Origin: an uncultured Hyphomicrobiales bacterium
Lineage (GTDB): Bacteria; Pseudomonadota; Alphaproteobacteria; Rhizobiales; Hyphomicrobiaceae
Reading direction: 5' to 3'
DNA length: 42,229 nt
Assembly (NCBI GenBank): GCA_902826255.1
Contig: CADEEC010000007.1
Coordinates: 1 to 42,229 of the forward strand
This document shows positions 23,567 to 33,814 of this stretch, in pieces. How positions within the stretch are numbered: position 1 is the stretch's first letter; every line of letters starts with the position of its first letter. Under the pieces are notes generated by a model. That model ran no database searches. It had not been told where the DNA came from and saw only the letters and a program-made list of their open reading frames with translations. The position numbers and the translations under genes were made by a program.

Positions 23567-26533
23567 TCAGACGATCAAGGTTTCGAACAGCCCATGGACG
23601 CTCGCCTGCCGCGCCTTCAGGTCGGCCTCCAGGCTGGAGAAGGAGGGGGCCTCCCCGGCCCTGGAAAGCAGCGCGCGCAGCCCCTCGGAGGCCGTTTGCG
23701 GGCTGAAAGCGCCTTCTACGCAAAGCCTAAGAATCTGGGTGAGGGTGTTAAGCAACTTCGCGGCCGGGAGCAGCACTTCGCTGGCAGCAGGCGAGAGGAG
23801 GCCGGCCTGCTGGAGGTTCGAGAGCGCGGTAACCGTGTTGGTGCTCAGAACGCCGGGGTGCCGGTGGGCATGAATGAGTTGCAGGTACTGAGCGATGAAC
23901 TCCAGGTCGACCAACCCGCCGCGCACCTGTTTCAGGTCCCAGATATCCTGCGTCCCCTTCTCCTTCTCGATGCGCTGGCGCATATCGCGCACGTCGGCGG
24001 CGATGCGAGCCTGATCGCGGGGGAGGGTAAGGGCTTCGCGGATGGCCCCATCGACCCGGGCGCGGAGTTCTGCCGGCCCGGTGATGACGCGGGCGCGGGT
24101 CAGTGCCATGTGCTCCCAGGTCCAGGCCTCGCGCCGCTGATACTCCACGAAGCTCGAGAGCTGGGTTGCAACCGGCCCTTTCTGTCCGGACGGGCGCAGC
24201 CGCATGTCGACGTCGTAGAGATTCCCCTCGGCAGTCTGCGATGACAGCGCGCTGATCAGACGTTGCGTGAACCGCGTGTAGTACTGCGTGGGCGCGAGCG
24301 GCTTCAAGCCGTCGGAGGTTTGCGCCTCTGGATCGAAGTCGTAGATGACGATCAGATCCAGGTCGGAGGCGGCCGTCATCTCGCGTCCGCCGAGCTTGCC
24401 CATCGCGATTGTCACAGCGGCGGCACCCGGAACGCGACCGTGTGCGCGCGCCAGGTCACGCTCGACCACCGTTTGCATCGCCGAAATCAGATGCTCCGCG
24501 AGAAGGGCATAGGCGCCGCCGGCATGTGCGGCGCTGATCGTGTCCGTCAGGACGCGCACGCCAATCAAAAACGCCTGCTCGGTGCCGACAAGCCGGGCAT
24601 TGTCGAGGGCTTCCTGGAAATCGCCTGCGCTGGTGATCTGCGACGCGATCACGTTGCTCAGATCCTGGTCGCTAGGCAGGCTGCCAAAGAAGCCGGGTGC
24701 CAGTACGGCGTCGAGGACGCGACGCCGCTTGCTGAGAATACGCGCGAGCCGCGGTGCCGTACCCATGATGGCGGCCATCAGCTCGAGCAAGCCGGGATGC
24801 TGCTTGAGGAGCGAGAAGAGCTGCACGCTGGATGGCAGCTCGGACAGGAACCGGTCGAAGCCGAGGAAGGCCTGATCGGGATCAGCGGTGCGCGCCAGGG
24901 CATCGATCAGCGCCGGTTGCACCTCGGTGAGAAGCTCGCGTGCGCGAGGCGTGCGGACAGCCGGATAGCGGCCATGGTGCCATCCGCGCACCCCCTCGAT
25001 GACAGCCTCCGGCCGCTTGTAGCCCAGCGCCGTGAGCGCCTGGACCGTGCCTGGATCGTCCGCCTCCCCGGCAAACACCATGTTCGCACCATGCCGCGTG
25101 AGTTCGGGGCTGTCCTCGAACAAGTGCACGTAGTGGGCCTGGACGCGCTGTAGCTCCGCCGTCAATCGCGCTGCGAAAGCCGATGTATCCTCGAAGCCGG
25201 AGAAGCGCGCGAGACTGGCGAGCTTGTCCGTGTCTTCCGGAAGCGTTTGCGTTTGCTCGTCGGCAACCATTTGCAGGCGGTGCTCGACTGTGCGCAGGAA
25301 GCGATATGCCGCATCGAGCTCCTCACGCACGCGCGGCTTGATCCAGCCGCGCGCTTCCAACCGCTCCAGACCGAGCAGCGTTTGCGAAACACGCAACTCC
25401 GGCTGGCGGCCGCCGGCGATGAGCTGTTGGGTTTGAACGAAGAACTCGATCTCGCGGATGCCGCCGCGGCCGACCTTGATGTCGTGCCCCGCAACCGCGA
25501 TCTCTCCGAAGCCGCGGAAGGCGTGAATTTGCCGCTTCATCGCGTGGATGTCGGCGATGGCCGCGAAATCGAGATACTTGCGCCAGATGAAGGGGGCAAG
25601 CTCGGCGAGAAAGCTGCGGCCGGTCTCAATATCGCCGGCTATGACACGCGCCTTGATCAGGGCGGCGCGCTCCCAGTTCTGGCCCACGCCCTCGTAGTAG
25701 TTGAGCGCAGCCTCGGTAGAGATGGCGAGCGGCGTGGAGCCGGGATCCGGGCGCAAGCGCAGGTCGGTACGGAAGACGTAGCCGTGCTCGGTACGCTCGT
25801 GCAGCAACTGCACAAGGTCGCGGGTCAGACGAACGAGGAAGCGCTGCGGCTCCAGTCCTTCGCGCAAGTTGAGCTTGTCGAGCTCGTAGAAAACGATGAG
25901 ATCGATGTCGGAAGAATAGTTGAGCTCCATGGCGCCGTGCTTGCCCATGGCCAGGACGAAATAACCCAGTTCATCGGGAGCCAGCCAATCCCCTTTCGAG
26001 CGCGCCTGGGCAAACAGGAACTTCACGGCAGCGGAAACAGCGGTATCGGCGGCTTCGGACAGCACGCGCGCGACGGTCATGACCGGCCAGACGCCGCCGA
26101 GGTCGCACAAGGCGGTGAGAAGTGCCACGTCCGACTTGAACACGCGCAGGCCGCGCATGGCCTCGGCCAGCGAACCCGCATCTGCGACTGCGCGGGCAGC
26201 CGCGCGTAGCGCTTCGAAGCGCTCCTCGGGCCCTGAGAGAAGGGTGTCCTGCAAAGCGGCGGGATTGCGCTCGATAAGGCTGGATAGAAATGGCGAAGCG
26301 GCGATCGCTCCCTCAAGCAACGCTTGAACGTTTGGACGTGCCAGCATGTCGCCCAGGGAAACGAGCTCGGGCTCTTCGCGACAGCGGCGCTGCAAGTCTG
26401 CGAGAACGGCCGACGCGCGCGTGCTGTCCTGCGCAAGCGGCGCACCCGTGATCTTCAGATGAAGCGGGGTAGCGGTCAGGGCAAACCTCGCGGAGTTGTC
26501 GAGCAAGGGGTGACAGCTAACACGGGAGGCCAA
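23567..26533 (-). CDS. glnE: Bifunctional glutamine synthetase adenylyltransferase/adenylyl-removing enzyme
   Basis: The protein is about 988 residues, close to alphaproteobacterial GlnE. It has two nucleotidyltransferase domains: the N-terminal adenylyl-removing domain with NYSSDIDLIVFYE (about 205-217), and the C-terminal adenylylating domain with GKLGGREM followed by SDLDLIVIYDF (about 712-733). It adjusts glutamine synthetase activity by adding or removing AMP in response to PII signals. The start is uncertain: the frame opens with TTG at 26533, 23 bases after the kinase stop, without a clear ribosome binding site, and later TTG/CTG codons are possible. It is downstream of degP and a two-component pair, an arrangement I recall from other Rhizobiales. 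Confidence 0.93.
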   Translation of the reverse strand: MASRVSCHPLLDNSARFALTATPLHLKITGAPLAQDSTRASAVLADLQRRCREEPELVSLGDMLARPNVQALLEGAIAASPFLSSLIERNPAALQDTLLSGPEERFEALRAAARAVADAGSLAEAMRGLRVFKSDVALLTALCDLGGVWPVMTVARVLSEAADTAVSAAVKFLFAQARSKGDWLAPDELGYFVLAMGKHGAMELNYSSDIDLIVFYELDKLNLREGLEPQRFLVRLTRDLVQLLHERTEHGYVFRTDLRLRPDPGSTPLAISTEAALNYYEGVGQNWERAALIKARVIAGDIETGRSFLAELAPFIWRKYLDFAAIADIHAMKRQIHAFRGFGEIAVAGHDIKVGRGGIREIEFFVQTQQLIAGGRQPELRVSQTLLGLERLEARGWIKPRVREELDAAYRFLRTVEHRLQMVADEQTQTLPEDTDKLASLARFSGFEDTSAFAARLTAELQRVQAHYVHLFEDSPELTRHGANMVFAGEADDPGTVQALTALGYKRPEAVIEGVRGWHHGRYPAVRTPRARELLTEVQPALIDALARTADPDQAFLGFDRFLSELPSSVQLFSLLKQHPGLLELMAAIMGTAPRLARILSKRRRVLDAVLAPGFFGSLPSDQDLSNVIASQITSAGDFQEALDNARLVGTEQAFLIGVRVLTDTISAAHAGGAYALLAEHLISAMQTVVERDLARAHGRVPGAAAVTIAMGKLGGREMTAASDLDLIVIYDFDPEAQTSDGLKPLAPTQYYTRFTQRLISALSSQTAEGNLYDVDMRLRPSGQKGPVATQLSSFVEYQRREAWTWEHMALTRARVITGPAELRARVDGAIREALTLPRDQARIAADVRDMRQRIEKEKGTQDIWDLKQVRGGLVDLEFIAQYLQLIHAHRHPGVLSTNTVTALSNLQQAGLLSPAASEVLLPAAKLLNTLTQILRLCVEGAFSPQTASEGLRALLSRAGEAPSFSSLEADLKARQASVHGLFETLIV

Positions 26534-26556
26534 AGCAGGAAACAGACGAAGCCGCC

Positions 26557-28017
26557 TCAGGCAGGCTCGGGCGAACGCTGCAATCTGGCCACGGAGGCTG
26601 CGTCCGAGGCTAGGGCTTGGCGCACCATCGGCATCTCGATGACAGCCCTCAAGCCCGGTGCGTTATCCTCCAGCCGCACGGAACCGCCATGAAGGCGGGC
26701 GACAGCCGCCACCAGGCTCAAGCCGAGCCCCGCACCAGGACGAGACCGGCTCTTCTCGAGCCGCACGAAGCGCTGGAGGGCGCGTTCGCGATCCTCGGGG
26801 GCAACGCCAGGCCCATGATCGGCTACGATGATGGCGACACTGTTGCCGCGAATCTCGATGCCGATGTCGACGGCCAAGCCGGCAGCTTGACCTGCAGGGC
26901 TTTCACGCGAGCCGTACTTGATGGCGTTGTCGACAAGATTGGCAACGGCTTGGCTGATGAGCTCACGGTTGGCAATGAGCACGAGGCTCTCCCGTGCCGA
27001 CACCCGCAGGGACAAACCGGCCTCCTCGGCCACCGGCTCGTACAGCTCGGCGACATCGCCGATGATGACCGCCAGATCGGTGGGCTGCATGCTCTCGGCA
27101 ACGGCACCACCTTCGAGACGAGCGATGAGCAGCAGGGCGTTGAAGGTCTTCATAAGCTCGTCCGCCTCATCCATCGTCTTGGCGAGGGCATCGCGGAGAT
27201 GGCCTTCATCGCCCGTCTCCCGCAGTGCGGCCTCCGCCCGGCTACGCAGGCGCGTGAGCGGTGTCTTCAAGTCGTGCGCGATGTTGTCGGAAACCTCGCG
27301 CAGGGCCAGCATGAGCTCCTCGATGCGCCCGAGCATGGCATTGAGGCTGACCGACAGGCGGTCAATTTCGTCTCCTGATCCATCCAGAGGAATGCGGCGG
27401 GAGAGATCGCCGCTCATGATCCGGCGGCTGGTCTCCGTGACCGCATCGATGCGCTTGAGCATGCTGCGGCTGATGAGGACACCAGCCACGACGCCAATGG
27501 CCGCCAGCAACCCGACGCCCCAGAACGCGACATAGCCGATCGTGGATGCGAAGCGGCGCTGGTCCTCGACGTCGCGACCGACCACGAGCGTCAACCCGCC
27601 TTGCACGGAGCGCGCGACCGCAACGGCGAGGCGATCACGTCCCGAGGGACCATCGGAGGCACGCTTGTATTTGAAGACGTGGCCGGCGCCGCCGACGCTC
27701 ATGTCGCGCGGCATGACGCTCAGGTTGCCGACGATCCTCCGGCCGCCTGAATCGCTAAGCAGGTAGAGGTTGGAGCCTGGCTCGGCGATGCGATCGTTGA
27801 TGACGGTTGCCAACGCGGGCGGACCACCAGACTGCAGATGCTCGTTGAGACTGGAAACTTCAGCGGCGAGCGCCTCGACCGCATTGGCCGTGAGCAGCTC
27901 ATTGGCGCGCCAGGCAACGAAGCCGACAATAAGGGCGGCTGCCAGAATGAAGGCGCCAAGGTAGGCGACAACGATCCGGAACGGCGTGGATGCGATGAGC
28001 CTAGTCGGCGCCGTCAC
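26557..28017 (-). CDS. Two-component sensor histidine kinase
   Basis: The 486-residue kinase has two membrane segments (about 14-36 and 160-183) flanking a periplasmic sensor of about 120 residues. A HAMP linker follows (about 180-232), then the H-box NIAHDLKTPLTRLRSR with His at 248 and a complete HATPase domain (N-box NLVDNAIKYG; GPGV and GLGLSL glycine motifs). Its start overlaps the response regulator gene by 17 bases, so translation is coupled, and the pair is expected to work together. The order degP-regulator-kinase-glnE suggests an envelope-stress or growth link, but the signal is unknown. Confidence 0.93.
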   Translation of the reverse strand: MTAPTRLIASTPFRIVVAYLGAFILAAALIVGFVAWRANELLTANAVEALAAEVSSLNEHLQSGGPPALATVINDRIAEPGSNLYLLSDSGGRRIVGNLSVMPRDMSVGGAGHVFKYKRASDGPSGRDRLAVAVARSVQGGLTLVVGRDVEDQRRFASTIGYVAFWGVGLLAAIGVVAGVLISRSMLKRIDAVTETSRRIMSGDLSRRIPLDGSGDEIDRLSVSLNAMLGRIEELMLALREVSDNIAHDLKTPLTRLRSRAEAALRETGDEGHLRDALAKTMDEADELMKTFNALLLIARLEGGAVAESMQPTDLAVIIGDVAELYEPVAEEAGLSLRVSARESLVLIANRELISQAVANLVDNAIKYGSRESPAGQAAGLAVDIGIEIRGNSVAIIVADHGPGVAPEDRERALQRFVRLEKSRSRPGAGLGLSLVAAVARLHGGSVRLEDNAPGLRAVIEMPMVRQALASDAASVARLQRSPEPA

Positions 28018-28681
28018 GGATCATATACCCCGAGCCGCGCACGGTATGCAGAAGGGGTTTGGCGAAGCCCTTGTCGATCTTGCCCCTGAGGCGCGAGATG
28101 TGCACGTCGATCACGTTCGTCTGCGGATCGAAGTAGTAATCCCAGACATTCTGCAGAAGCATCGTGCGCGTCACCACCTGGCCGGCATTGCGCATCAAGT
28201 ACTCAAGCAAACGGAACTCGCGCGGCTGCAAGATGATGGCCTGGCCGGCACGGGCGACCTTGTGGGAGAGCCGGTCAAGGGTGAGATCACCTACCGCGTA
28301 GCGCGTCACCTGTTCCTCGGGCGTCGGACGGCGCGCCAAGGCCTCGATGCGGGCCAGAAGCTCGGTATAGGCGTAAGGCTTGGTCAGATAGTCGTCGCCG
28401 CCGGCGCGCAAGCCGCGGACGCGGTCGTCAACCTCACCAAGCGCAGAGAGAATCAGGACCGGCGTGCGGGCGCCCTCCGCCCGCAGCGTCGAGATCAGCG
28501 ACAAGCCATCGAGACGGGGCAGCATCCGGTCGACGATAAGGACATCCCAGCCGCCCTCGCGCGCGAGGGCAAGGCCGGTTTCGCCGTCACCGGCGACGTC
28601 GGCCATGTGTCCGTTCTCCTTCAGGGATCGCTGAAGGAACTGGGCCGTCTCACGGTCGTCTTCGATTACGAGAACGCGCAT
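28001..28681 (-). CDS. OmpR/PhoB-family response regulator
   Basis: The 226-residue protein has a receiver domain (1-115) with the acidic pair DD at 8-9 after VIE, the phospho-acceptor Asp at 51 (VLIVDRMLP) and the conserved Lys at 101 (TKPY). A C-terminal winged-helix DNA-binding domain follows (about 125-225; PREFRLLEYLMRNAGQVVTR). The ATG at 28681 is the natural family start; the frame upstream to 28726 is not used. Its cognate kinase gene overlaps its 3' end. A hairpin separates it from degP, so it probably has its own promoter in the 28.68-28.76 kb gap. Confidence 0.95.
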   Translation of the reverse strand: MRVLVIEDDRETAQFLQRSLKENGHMADVAGDGETGLALAREGGWDVLIVDRMLPRLDGLSLISTLRAEGARTPVLILSALGEVDDRVRGLRAGGDDYLTKPYAYTELLARIEALARRPTPEEQVTRYAVGDLTLDRLSHKVARAGQAIILQPREFRLLEYLMRNAGQVVTRTMLLQNVWDYYFDPQTNVIDVHISRLRGKIDKGFAKPLLHTVRGSGYMIRDGAD

Positions 28682-28763
28682 GGTCTTGCCAAACTCACCG
28701 GCATGCTGTGGTGCGAGCTGGTGCATAGCGTAGGGGTGTCCACTCCGTTCAAGAGATGCCAGA

Positions 28764-28798
28764 CGAGGCGGCCTGTCCAGAGGGTTCAGGCCGCCTCG
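28764..28798 (-). terminator. Terminator-like hairpin after degP
   Basis: A perfect 12-bp stem (CGAGGCGGCCTG with CAGGCCGCCTCG) and an 11-base loop lie seven bases after the degP stop on the minus strand. No T-run follows, so termination may be partial or factor-dependent. Confidence 0.65.
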
Positions 28799-28804
28799 CT
28801 CGGT

Positions 28805-30352
28805 TTATCGCTGGCCGGGCGCGGCGGACCTCAGCTGGATGGCGACGAACCGCGGCGTGTCGTTGCCGGACTTGATGCGAAGCAGGAGGGCGCGGCGGTT
28901 CAACCTGCCAGCCTCTCGAATCGCATCCGCGACTTCGTCCGCGTTCGACACCGCTGTACCGCCGATCTCGAGGATCACATCGCCCACGCGGATGCCTTTC
29001 GTGGAAGCATCGGAGTTGTTGTCGATGTCGGTGATGACAACCCCTTCCCGCTCAGGACCGGTTACCGGCGCGACAGTCATGCCCAGCTGCTCAAGCTCGG
29101 TCGGCTGCGCCGGACGGCCCGGAGGGCCAGCCTTGGCAAGCTCCTGGGCGGTCGGCAGGGTGCCGAGCTTGACGCCGATCACCTGCTCGCGCTGACCGCG
29201 CAGCACCTTGACATCGACCTTCGTGCCAGGGGTGAAGTTGGCGATCTGGCGTGCAAGGTCGCGGCTGTCGGCAATCTTCACGCCGTTGACGGAGAGGATA
29301 GTGTCGCCATTCTTCATGCCGGCTTCCGCGGCAGGACCGGGCATGGTCACCTCATTCACCAGCGCACCCTTGGCCTCACTCAGGCCAAGGCTGGCGGCCA
29401 TGTCGTCATCCAGACTCTGGATACGCACGCCCAGCCAGCCGCGCTTGACGGAGCCGGACGTCTTCAACTGGTTGATGACCTCGGTCGCGGTCTTGGCGGG
29501 GATGGCAAAGGCAATGCCGATGCTGCCGCCGGACGGGCTGTAGATGGCCGTGTTGACGCCAACCACTTCACCGTCGAGGTTGAAGGTGGGGCCACCGGAG
29601 TTGCCCTTGTTCACCGCGGCGTCGATCTGCATGTAGTCGTACGGACCCGAGCCGATGTCGCGGCCGTGCGCTGACACGATGCCGGCCGTGACGGTGCCAC
29701 CGAGGCCGAACGGATTGCCGACCGCGATGACCCAGTCGCCAACGCGCGGAGAGCCGTCGGAGAGCTTCACGAAGGGGAATGTTTTGCCGGCCGGCGCCTT
29801 GATCTTCAAAAGAGCAAGGTCAGTGCGCTGGTCGGTACCAATCAGGTCTGCCTCGTACTTGTTGTTCTGGTCAAAAATGACCTGGACCTTGGTGGCCCCA
29901 TCGATCACGTGATTGTTGGTGACAAGGAAACCATCCGGGGAGATGACGAAGCCAGATCCCTGCGCCTGCATCGGACGTGACGGGCCGCCGCGCGGCATGT
30001 TGCGGAAGAACTCATTCAGCGGGTGGTCGTCGGGAAGATTGGGGAAGGTGTCACCGCCGCGGCCTTGCCGATCATCGCCACGTGGAGGAGGAGTACCCCT
30101 GGGGGTGGAGGGGGCGCGCGCGACCTTCGGCCCGCCGGAACTCACCTGGATGCTGACGACAGCCGGTTTCACGCGCTCGACAATGTCGGCAAACGAAAGA
30201 GGCGCGCGGGACATGTCGGTGCGCTGCTGCGCCTGGACGCTGTGCTGCGGGATGGTCAGAAGGAGGCCGCTGCCGAGGGCAACGGCAAGGCCCGCGGACG
30301 CCAGGGCAACGCGCCAGCGCGACGCGCGGGGCTTGGGAACGGTTGTTTGCAT
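28805..30352 (-). CDS. degP: Periplasmic serine protease DegP/HtrA (Do family)
   Basis: The 515-residue protein has an N-terminal signal or anchor segment (about 16-34), then a proline/arginine-rich linker (about 78-105), a trypsin-like protease domain and two PDZ domains, as in DegP/DegQ. The catalytic triad is His 148 (TNNHVIDG), Asp 178 (RTDLALL) and Ser 252 in GNSGGPTFN. It degrades or refolds misfolded envelope proteins. It is the next gene after ccmH on the same strand (gap of 105 bases). A short inverted repeat, GTGGC-7-GCCAC, at 30416-30432 in that gap could be a weak terminator or operator. Confidence 0.96.
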   Translation of the reverse strand: MQTTVPKPRASRWRVALASAGLAVALGSGLLLTIPQHSVQAQQRTDMSRAPLSFADIVERVKPAVVSIQVSSGGPKVARAPSTPRGTPPPRGDDRQGRGGDTFPNLPDDHPLNEFFRNMPRGGPSRPMQAQGSGFVISPDGFLVTNNHVIDGATKVQVIFDQNNKYEADLIGTDQRTDLALLKIKAPAGKTFPFVKLSDGSPRVGDWVIAVGNPFGLGGTVTAGIVSAHGRDIGSGPYDYMQIDAAVNKGNSGGPTFNLDGEVVGVNTAIYSPSGGSIGIAFAIPAKTATEVINQLKTSGSVKRGWLGVRIQSLDDDMAASLGLSEAKGALVNEVTMPGPAAEAGMKNGDTILSVNGVKIADSRDLARQIANFTPGTKVDVKVLRGQREQVIGVKLGTLPTAQELAKAGPPGRPAQPTELEQLGMTVAPVTGPEREGVVITDIDNNSDASTKGIRVGDVILEIGGTAVSNADEVADAIREAGRLNRRALLLRIKSGNDTPRFVAIQLRSAAPGQR

Positions 30353-30456
30353 GTGATTTTGACCTCAGCCGGAATGATGATCCGTCAGGCCCGGGTATAT
30401 GGAAGGCAAAATTACGTGGCTATTTCTGCCACCTTAAAACTTTGTAATGCGCCCAT

Positions 30457-30951
30457 TCAGATGGGGGGATTTCCCTGCTGCGGAGGATCGCCGGCGCGCA
30501 CGATGTCTGCAAGGCGGCGTTGCTCGTCGGGGGACAAAGGTTCGGCGGCTTCGGCCGCAGTCGGCTTGCGCCTCCGCGCCAAAAACACGATTGCTCCAAC
30601 AAGCAAGAGAACCGGTGCCAGCCACAACAAGAGGGTCTGCGACTTGAAGGGCGGCCGCAGGAGAACGAAGTCACCGTAGCGGGCGGTGACGTAGGCCAGC
30701 ACCTGGGCATCCGTGTCGCCTGCCGACAGACGTTCACGGACCAACACGCGCAGGTCGTGTGCGAGCGGCGCGTTGGAATCGTCGATCGACTGGTTCTGGC
30801 AGACGACGCAGCGCAGCTCTTGTGAGAGTTTGCGTGCGCGCGCCTCGAGTGCGGGGTCCTTCAGGATTTCGTCAGGCTGAACCGCATCGGCAGGTGAGAC
30901 GAGCATGCCCAACAGGACGGCAAGCGAGATGAGCGAACGGAGGATGCGCAT
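30457..30951 (-). CDS. ccmH: Cytochrome c maturation protein CcmH
   Basis: The 164-residue protein has a signal peptide, the redox motif CVVCQNQSI (C48 and C51) and one membrane segment (about 107-126), the layout of CcmH/CycL. It reduces the apocytochrome c haem-binding cysteines as part of the haem lyase complex. The ATG at 30951 overlaps the ccmF stop (TGATG); a GTG just before it is possible. It is the last gene of the ccm operon. It does not carry the C-terminal TPR domain of E. coli CcmH, which is encoded separately here as ccmI. Confidence 0.94.
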   Translation of the reverse strand: MRILRSLISLAVLLGMLVSPADAVQPDEILKDPALEARARKLSQELRCVVCQNQSIDDSNAPLAHDLRVLVRERLSAGDTDAQVLAYVTARYGDFVLLRPPFKSQTLLLWLAPVLLLVGAIVFLARRRKPTAAEAAEPLSPDEQRRLADIVRAGDPPQQGNPPI

Positions 30952-32942
30952 CACTCGGCCGGCACGGTGGCTGCTTCAGGTCTGCGGCGCGCGCGGCGCG
31001 GGGCGCCGATGCGCAAGCGGCGGTCGGACAGCGAGAGCAGACCGCCAAGCGACATGATGATGGCGCCAATCCAAATCAAACGCACGAGGGGGTTGAAATA
31101 AAGCCGTATCACCCATGCGCCGTCGCTGCCGGCAACTTCATCGCCGAGGACGGCATAGAGATCACCCGACAGAGCGGCATGAATGCCGGCTTCGCTCGTC
31201 GTCTGACGCGGTGCGTCGTAAGTACGTTTCGAGGGATGAAGCTCGGTCACCGCACTGCCGCCCTGCGAGACCGTGAGAAGGCCGACCTGCTCCTGGTAGT
31301 TTGGGCCGCGTCTTGGCGAGACATCGCGAAAGGTCAGCTCATAGCCGGCGATCTCGGCGCGCTCGCCGGGCTTCATGGTGAGCACGACTTCGCTTTGCCA
31401 AGCCGACGTTGCGGCAATGCCGATCACCATGACGCCGACGCCGGCATGCGCGAGCATGCCGCCATAGGCCGAGCGGGGAAGGTTGGCGGCACGGCGCAGC
31501 GCTTCTTCCACGGAGGCCGAAAACAACTTGATGCGCGAAGCCCATTCGCACACCGCGCCGGCAGCAACCCAAACACCCAATGCCACCGCGAACGGTGCAA
31601 GCCACGGGCCGCGCCGCGCCAGGGCGGCTGTCACCACAAGAGCAAGCAGCGAGAGGACGGCGGCGGTTAGCAAACGTTGGAGGGCGCCCGGCACATCGCC
31701 GCGCTTCCAAGCCAGCATCGGGCCCAGCGGCAGCGCCAGCAATAGCGGCACCATTAGCGGCGCGAAGGTGGAATTGAAGTAGGGCGGCCCGACGGAAATC
31801 TTGTCACCGGTGATGGACTCAAGCGCGAGCGGATAGAGCGTACCGACGAAGACGGTGCCGCAGCCGACCGTGAGCAGCACGTTGTTGAGCACGAGTGCAC
31901 CTTCGCGGCTGATGGGTGCGAACAGCCCGCCCTGCCTGAGATACGGTGCGCGCCGGGCGTAGAGCGCGAGCGCGCCGCCGATGAGGACCACGAGGATCAT
32001 GAGGATGAAGACACCGCGGCGCGGGTCGACGGCGAAGGCATGCACCGAGGTGAGGACGCCGGAGCGCACCAGGAAGGTGCCGATCAGCGAGAGCGAGAAA
32101 GCAAGTATCGCGAGGAGAATCGTCCAGACCTTCAGCGCCTCGCGCTTCTCCATCACGACGGCGGAGTGCAGCAGCGCGGTTGCCGCGAGCCACGGCATGA
32201 AGGAGGCATTCTCCACTGGGTCCCAGAACCACCAGCCGCCCCAGCCGAGCTCGTAGTAGGCCCACCAAGAGCCCATGGCGATGCCGAGCGTCAGGAATAT
32301 CCAGGCGGCGAGCGTCCACGGCCTGACCCAGCGCGCCCAGGCGGCATCGATGCGGCCTTCGATCAGCGCGGCGACGGCGAAAGAGAACGCCATCGAGAGC
32401 CCGACATAGCCCGCGTAGAGCAGCGGCGGGTGAATAGCGAGCGCTGGGTCCTGCAGGATCGGATTGAGACCGCGCCCCTCCGGCTGCAGCGGGATGCGCG
32501 TGAACGGATTGGAGGCAAAGACGATGAAGACGAGGAAGGCGACGGCAATTGCGGCCTGCACGGCGAGCACATTGGCACGCAGCGTCCACGGCAGGTTGGC
32601 GCCGAAGATCGCGACGGCAGCCCCGAACACCGCCAGGATCAGCACCCACAAGAGCATGGAGCCCTCGTGGTTCCCCCACACGCCAGAGATCCGATAAATG
32701 AGCGGCTTGTCGGTGTGCGAGTTGGCCCAGACGTTCTCGACCGAGAAATCCGACGTCACGTAGGCGTAGGTAAGAGCCGCAAAGGCGGTGGTGAGAAGCC
32801 ACAGTTGAGCCAGGGCCGCCGGCTCGCCGACGCGCATGAGGTTTGCATCGCCGGTGCGGGCGCCCAGGGCAGGCAGAACCATCTGCACGAGCGCAACGGC
32901 AAGTGCGAGCAGCAGAGCGAAATGGCCGAACTCGACGATCAT
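30951..32942 (-). CDS. ccmF: Haem lyase subunit CcmF
   Basis: The 663-residue polytopic membrane protein carries the tryptophan-rich haem-handling signature [19 protein letters not shown] and the flanking conserved histidines of CcmF/CycK. It joins haem delivered by CcmE to apocytochromes at the periplasmic face. The start is placed at ATG 32942, overlapping the ynfA-type gene stop by ATGA; the frame continues upstream to 33170, but that part is arginine-rich and unlike a membrane N-terminus. It overlaps ccmH by one stop codon. Confidence 0.96.
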   Translation of the reverse strand: MIVEFGHFALLLALAVALVQMVLPALGARTGDANLMRVGEPAALAQLWLLTTAFAALTYAYVTSDFSVENVWANSHTDKPLIYRISGVWGNHEGSMLLWVLILAVFGAAVAIFGANLPWTLRANVLAVQAAIAVAFLVFIVFASNPFTRIPLQPEGRGLNPILQDPALAIHPPLLYAGYVGLSMAFSFAVAALIEGRIDAAWARWVRPWTLAAWIFLTLGIAMGSWWAYYELGWGGWWFWDPVENASFMPWLAATALLHSAVVMEKREALKVWTILLAILAFSLSLIGTFLVRSGVLTSVHAFAVDPRRGVFILMILVVLIGGALALYARRAPYLRQGGLFAPISREGALVLNNVLLTVGCGTVFVGTLYPLALESITGDKISVGPPYFNSTFAPLMVPLLLALPLGPMLAWKRGDVPGALQRLLTAAVLSLLALVVTAALARRGPWLAPFAVALGVWVAAGAVCEWASRIKLFSASVEEALRRAANLPRSAYGGMLAHAGVGVMVIGIAATSAWQSEVVLTMKPGERAEIAGYELTFRDVSPRRGPNYQEQVGLLTVSQGGSAVTELHPSKRTYDAPRQTTSEAGIHAALSGDLYAVLGDEVAGSDGAWVIRLYFNPLVRLIWIGAIIMSLGGLLSLSDRRLRIGAPRRARRRPEAATVPAE

Positions 32943-33274
32943 GCGGTTCGCGGCCCGTAGAGAATGACGAGGGTGCCGAGACCGCACATCAGCGCGCCGC
33001 CGACGTCCCACTTGTCCGGCGCGCGACTTTCGACCACCCACATCCATACGAGCGACGCGGCGATATAGATGCCGCCGTAAGCCGCGTAGGCGCGACCGGC
33101 GAAGGCAGAGTCGATACGGGTCAGCAGGTAAGCAAAGAGAATGAGCGCGACGGCGCCTGGGATCAGCCAAAGGACCGAGGCGTTGAGGCGCAGCCAGGCC
33201 CAGAAAGCGAAGCAGCCGGCGATCTCAGCAACGGCGGCCAACGCGTAGGTGCCAAGTGTCGTCGCTACGGGCAT
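32939..33274 (-). CDS. YnfA/UPF0060 family small membrane protein
   Basis: The 111-residue protein has four hydrophobic helices and the YnfA (UPF0060) opening [20 protein letters not shown], plus the conserved [19 protein letters not shown] stretch. Family members resemble small multidrug resistance transporters; function is little tested. It starts 75 bases after ccmE and its stop overlaps the ccmF start by four bases, so it is translated within the ccm operon. This position between ccmE and ccmF is not the usual order, where the two are adjacent. A link to haem or cytochrome biogenesis is possible but unproven; a passive insertion is equally likely. Confidence 0.9.
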   Translation of the reverse strand: MPVATTLGTYALAAVAEIAGCFAFWAWLRLNASVLWLIPGAVALILFAYLLTRIDSAFAGRAYAAYGGIYIAASLVWMWVVESRAPDKWDVGGALMCGLGTLVILYGPRTA

Positions 33275-33349
33275 GCGCGGCGCGAAGCTCCTGGGTGCCG
33301 GACTGTGCACTCACGGCATCAGATGTACGACGGCGTCCGCGCGCTGTCC

Positions 33350-33814
33350 TCACTTCTGTCCGCGGTCTTTCGTCTCCTTGCCGGTATGCTGCCACAGGCC
33401 CTGCTCCTTGAGGGATTTGGCAACCTCGGGCGGCATGTAGTTCTCATCGTGCTTGGCGAGCACGTAGTCGGCCTGGAAACGGCCGGAGGCATCGAGCTTG
33501 CCTTCGGCTACCACGCCCTGACCTTCGCGGAAAAGATCCGGAAGGATACCGGTGTAGCTGACGGGAATTGTTTTGGCCGTGTCGGTGATGGCGAACTCCA
33601 CGCTCAAGCCGGTGCCGCGCTTGAGCGAGCCTTCCGCGACCAGGCCGCCGAGGCGAATGCGCTTGCCCGGCGGCACCTGCTTCTCGACCACCTCTTTTGG
33701 CGTGTGGAAGAAAACGATGGTGTCACGTAGCGCGTACACGACGAGAAACACCGCCAGCCCGAGAACGGCGACGGCCAGGCCGACAAGACTTGCGCGGCGC
33801 TGCTTACGGGTCAT
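33350..33814 (-). CDS. ccmE: Periplasmic haem chaperone CcmE
   Basis: The 154-residue protein has one N-terminal membrane anchor (about 10-28) and the OB-fold CcmE domain. The haem-binding site appears as [10 protein letters not shown], with His 122 expected to form the covalent link to haem and Tyr 126 to be an axial ligand. It accepts haem from CcmC and passes it to CcmF. The start overlaps the ccmI stop by ATGA. Confidence 0.96.
   Translation of the reverse strand: MTRKQRRASLVGLAVAVLGLAVFLVVYALRDTIVFFHTPKEVVEKQVPPGKRIRLGGLVAEGSLKRGTGLSVEFAITDTAKTIPVSYTGILPDLFREGQGVVAEGKLDASGRFQADYVLAKHDENYMPPEVAKSLKEQGLWQHTGKETKDRGQK

Noticed and set aside
27986-29674. 562-codon plus-strand open frame opposite degP and the response regulator
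   Set aside because: It is antisense to two well-conserved genes with intact catalytic motifs and shows no recognisable domain.
30416-30432. GTGGC-7-GCCAC inverted repeat upstream of degP
   Set aside because: Only five base pairs, with no flanking extension; too weak to list as a terminator or operator on its own.
32943-33170. N-terminal extension of ccmF
   Set aside because: It would overlap the ynfA-type gene almost entirely, is arginine-rich and lacks a membrane helix, whereas the ATG at 32942 begins the typical CcmF N-terminus.
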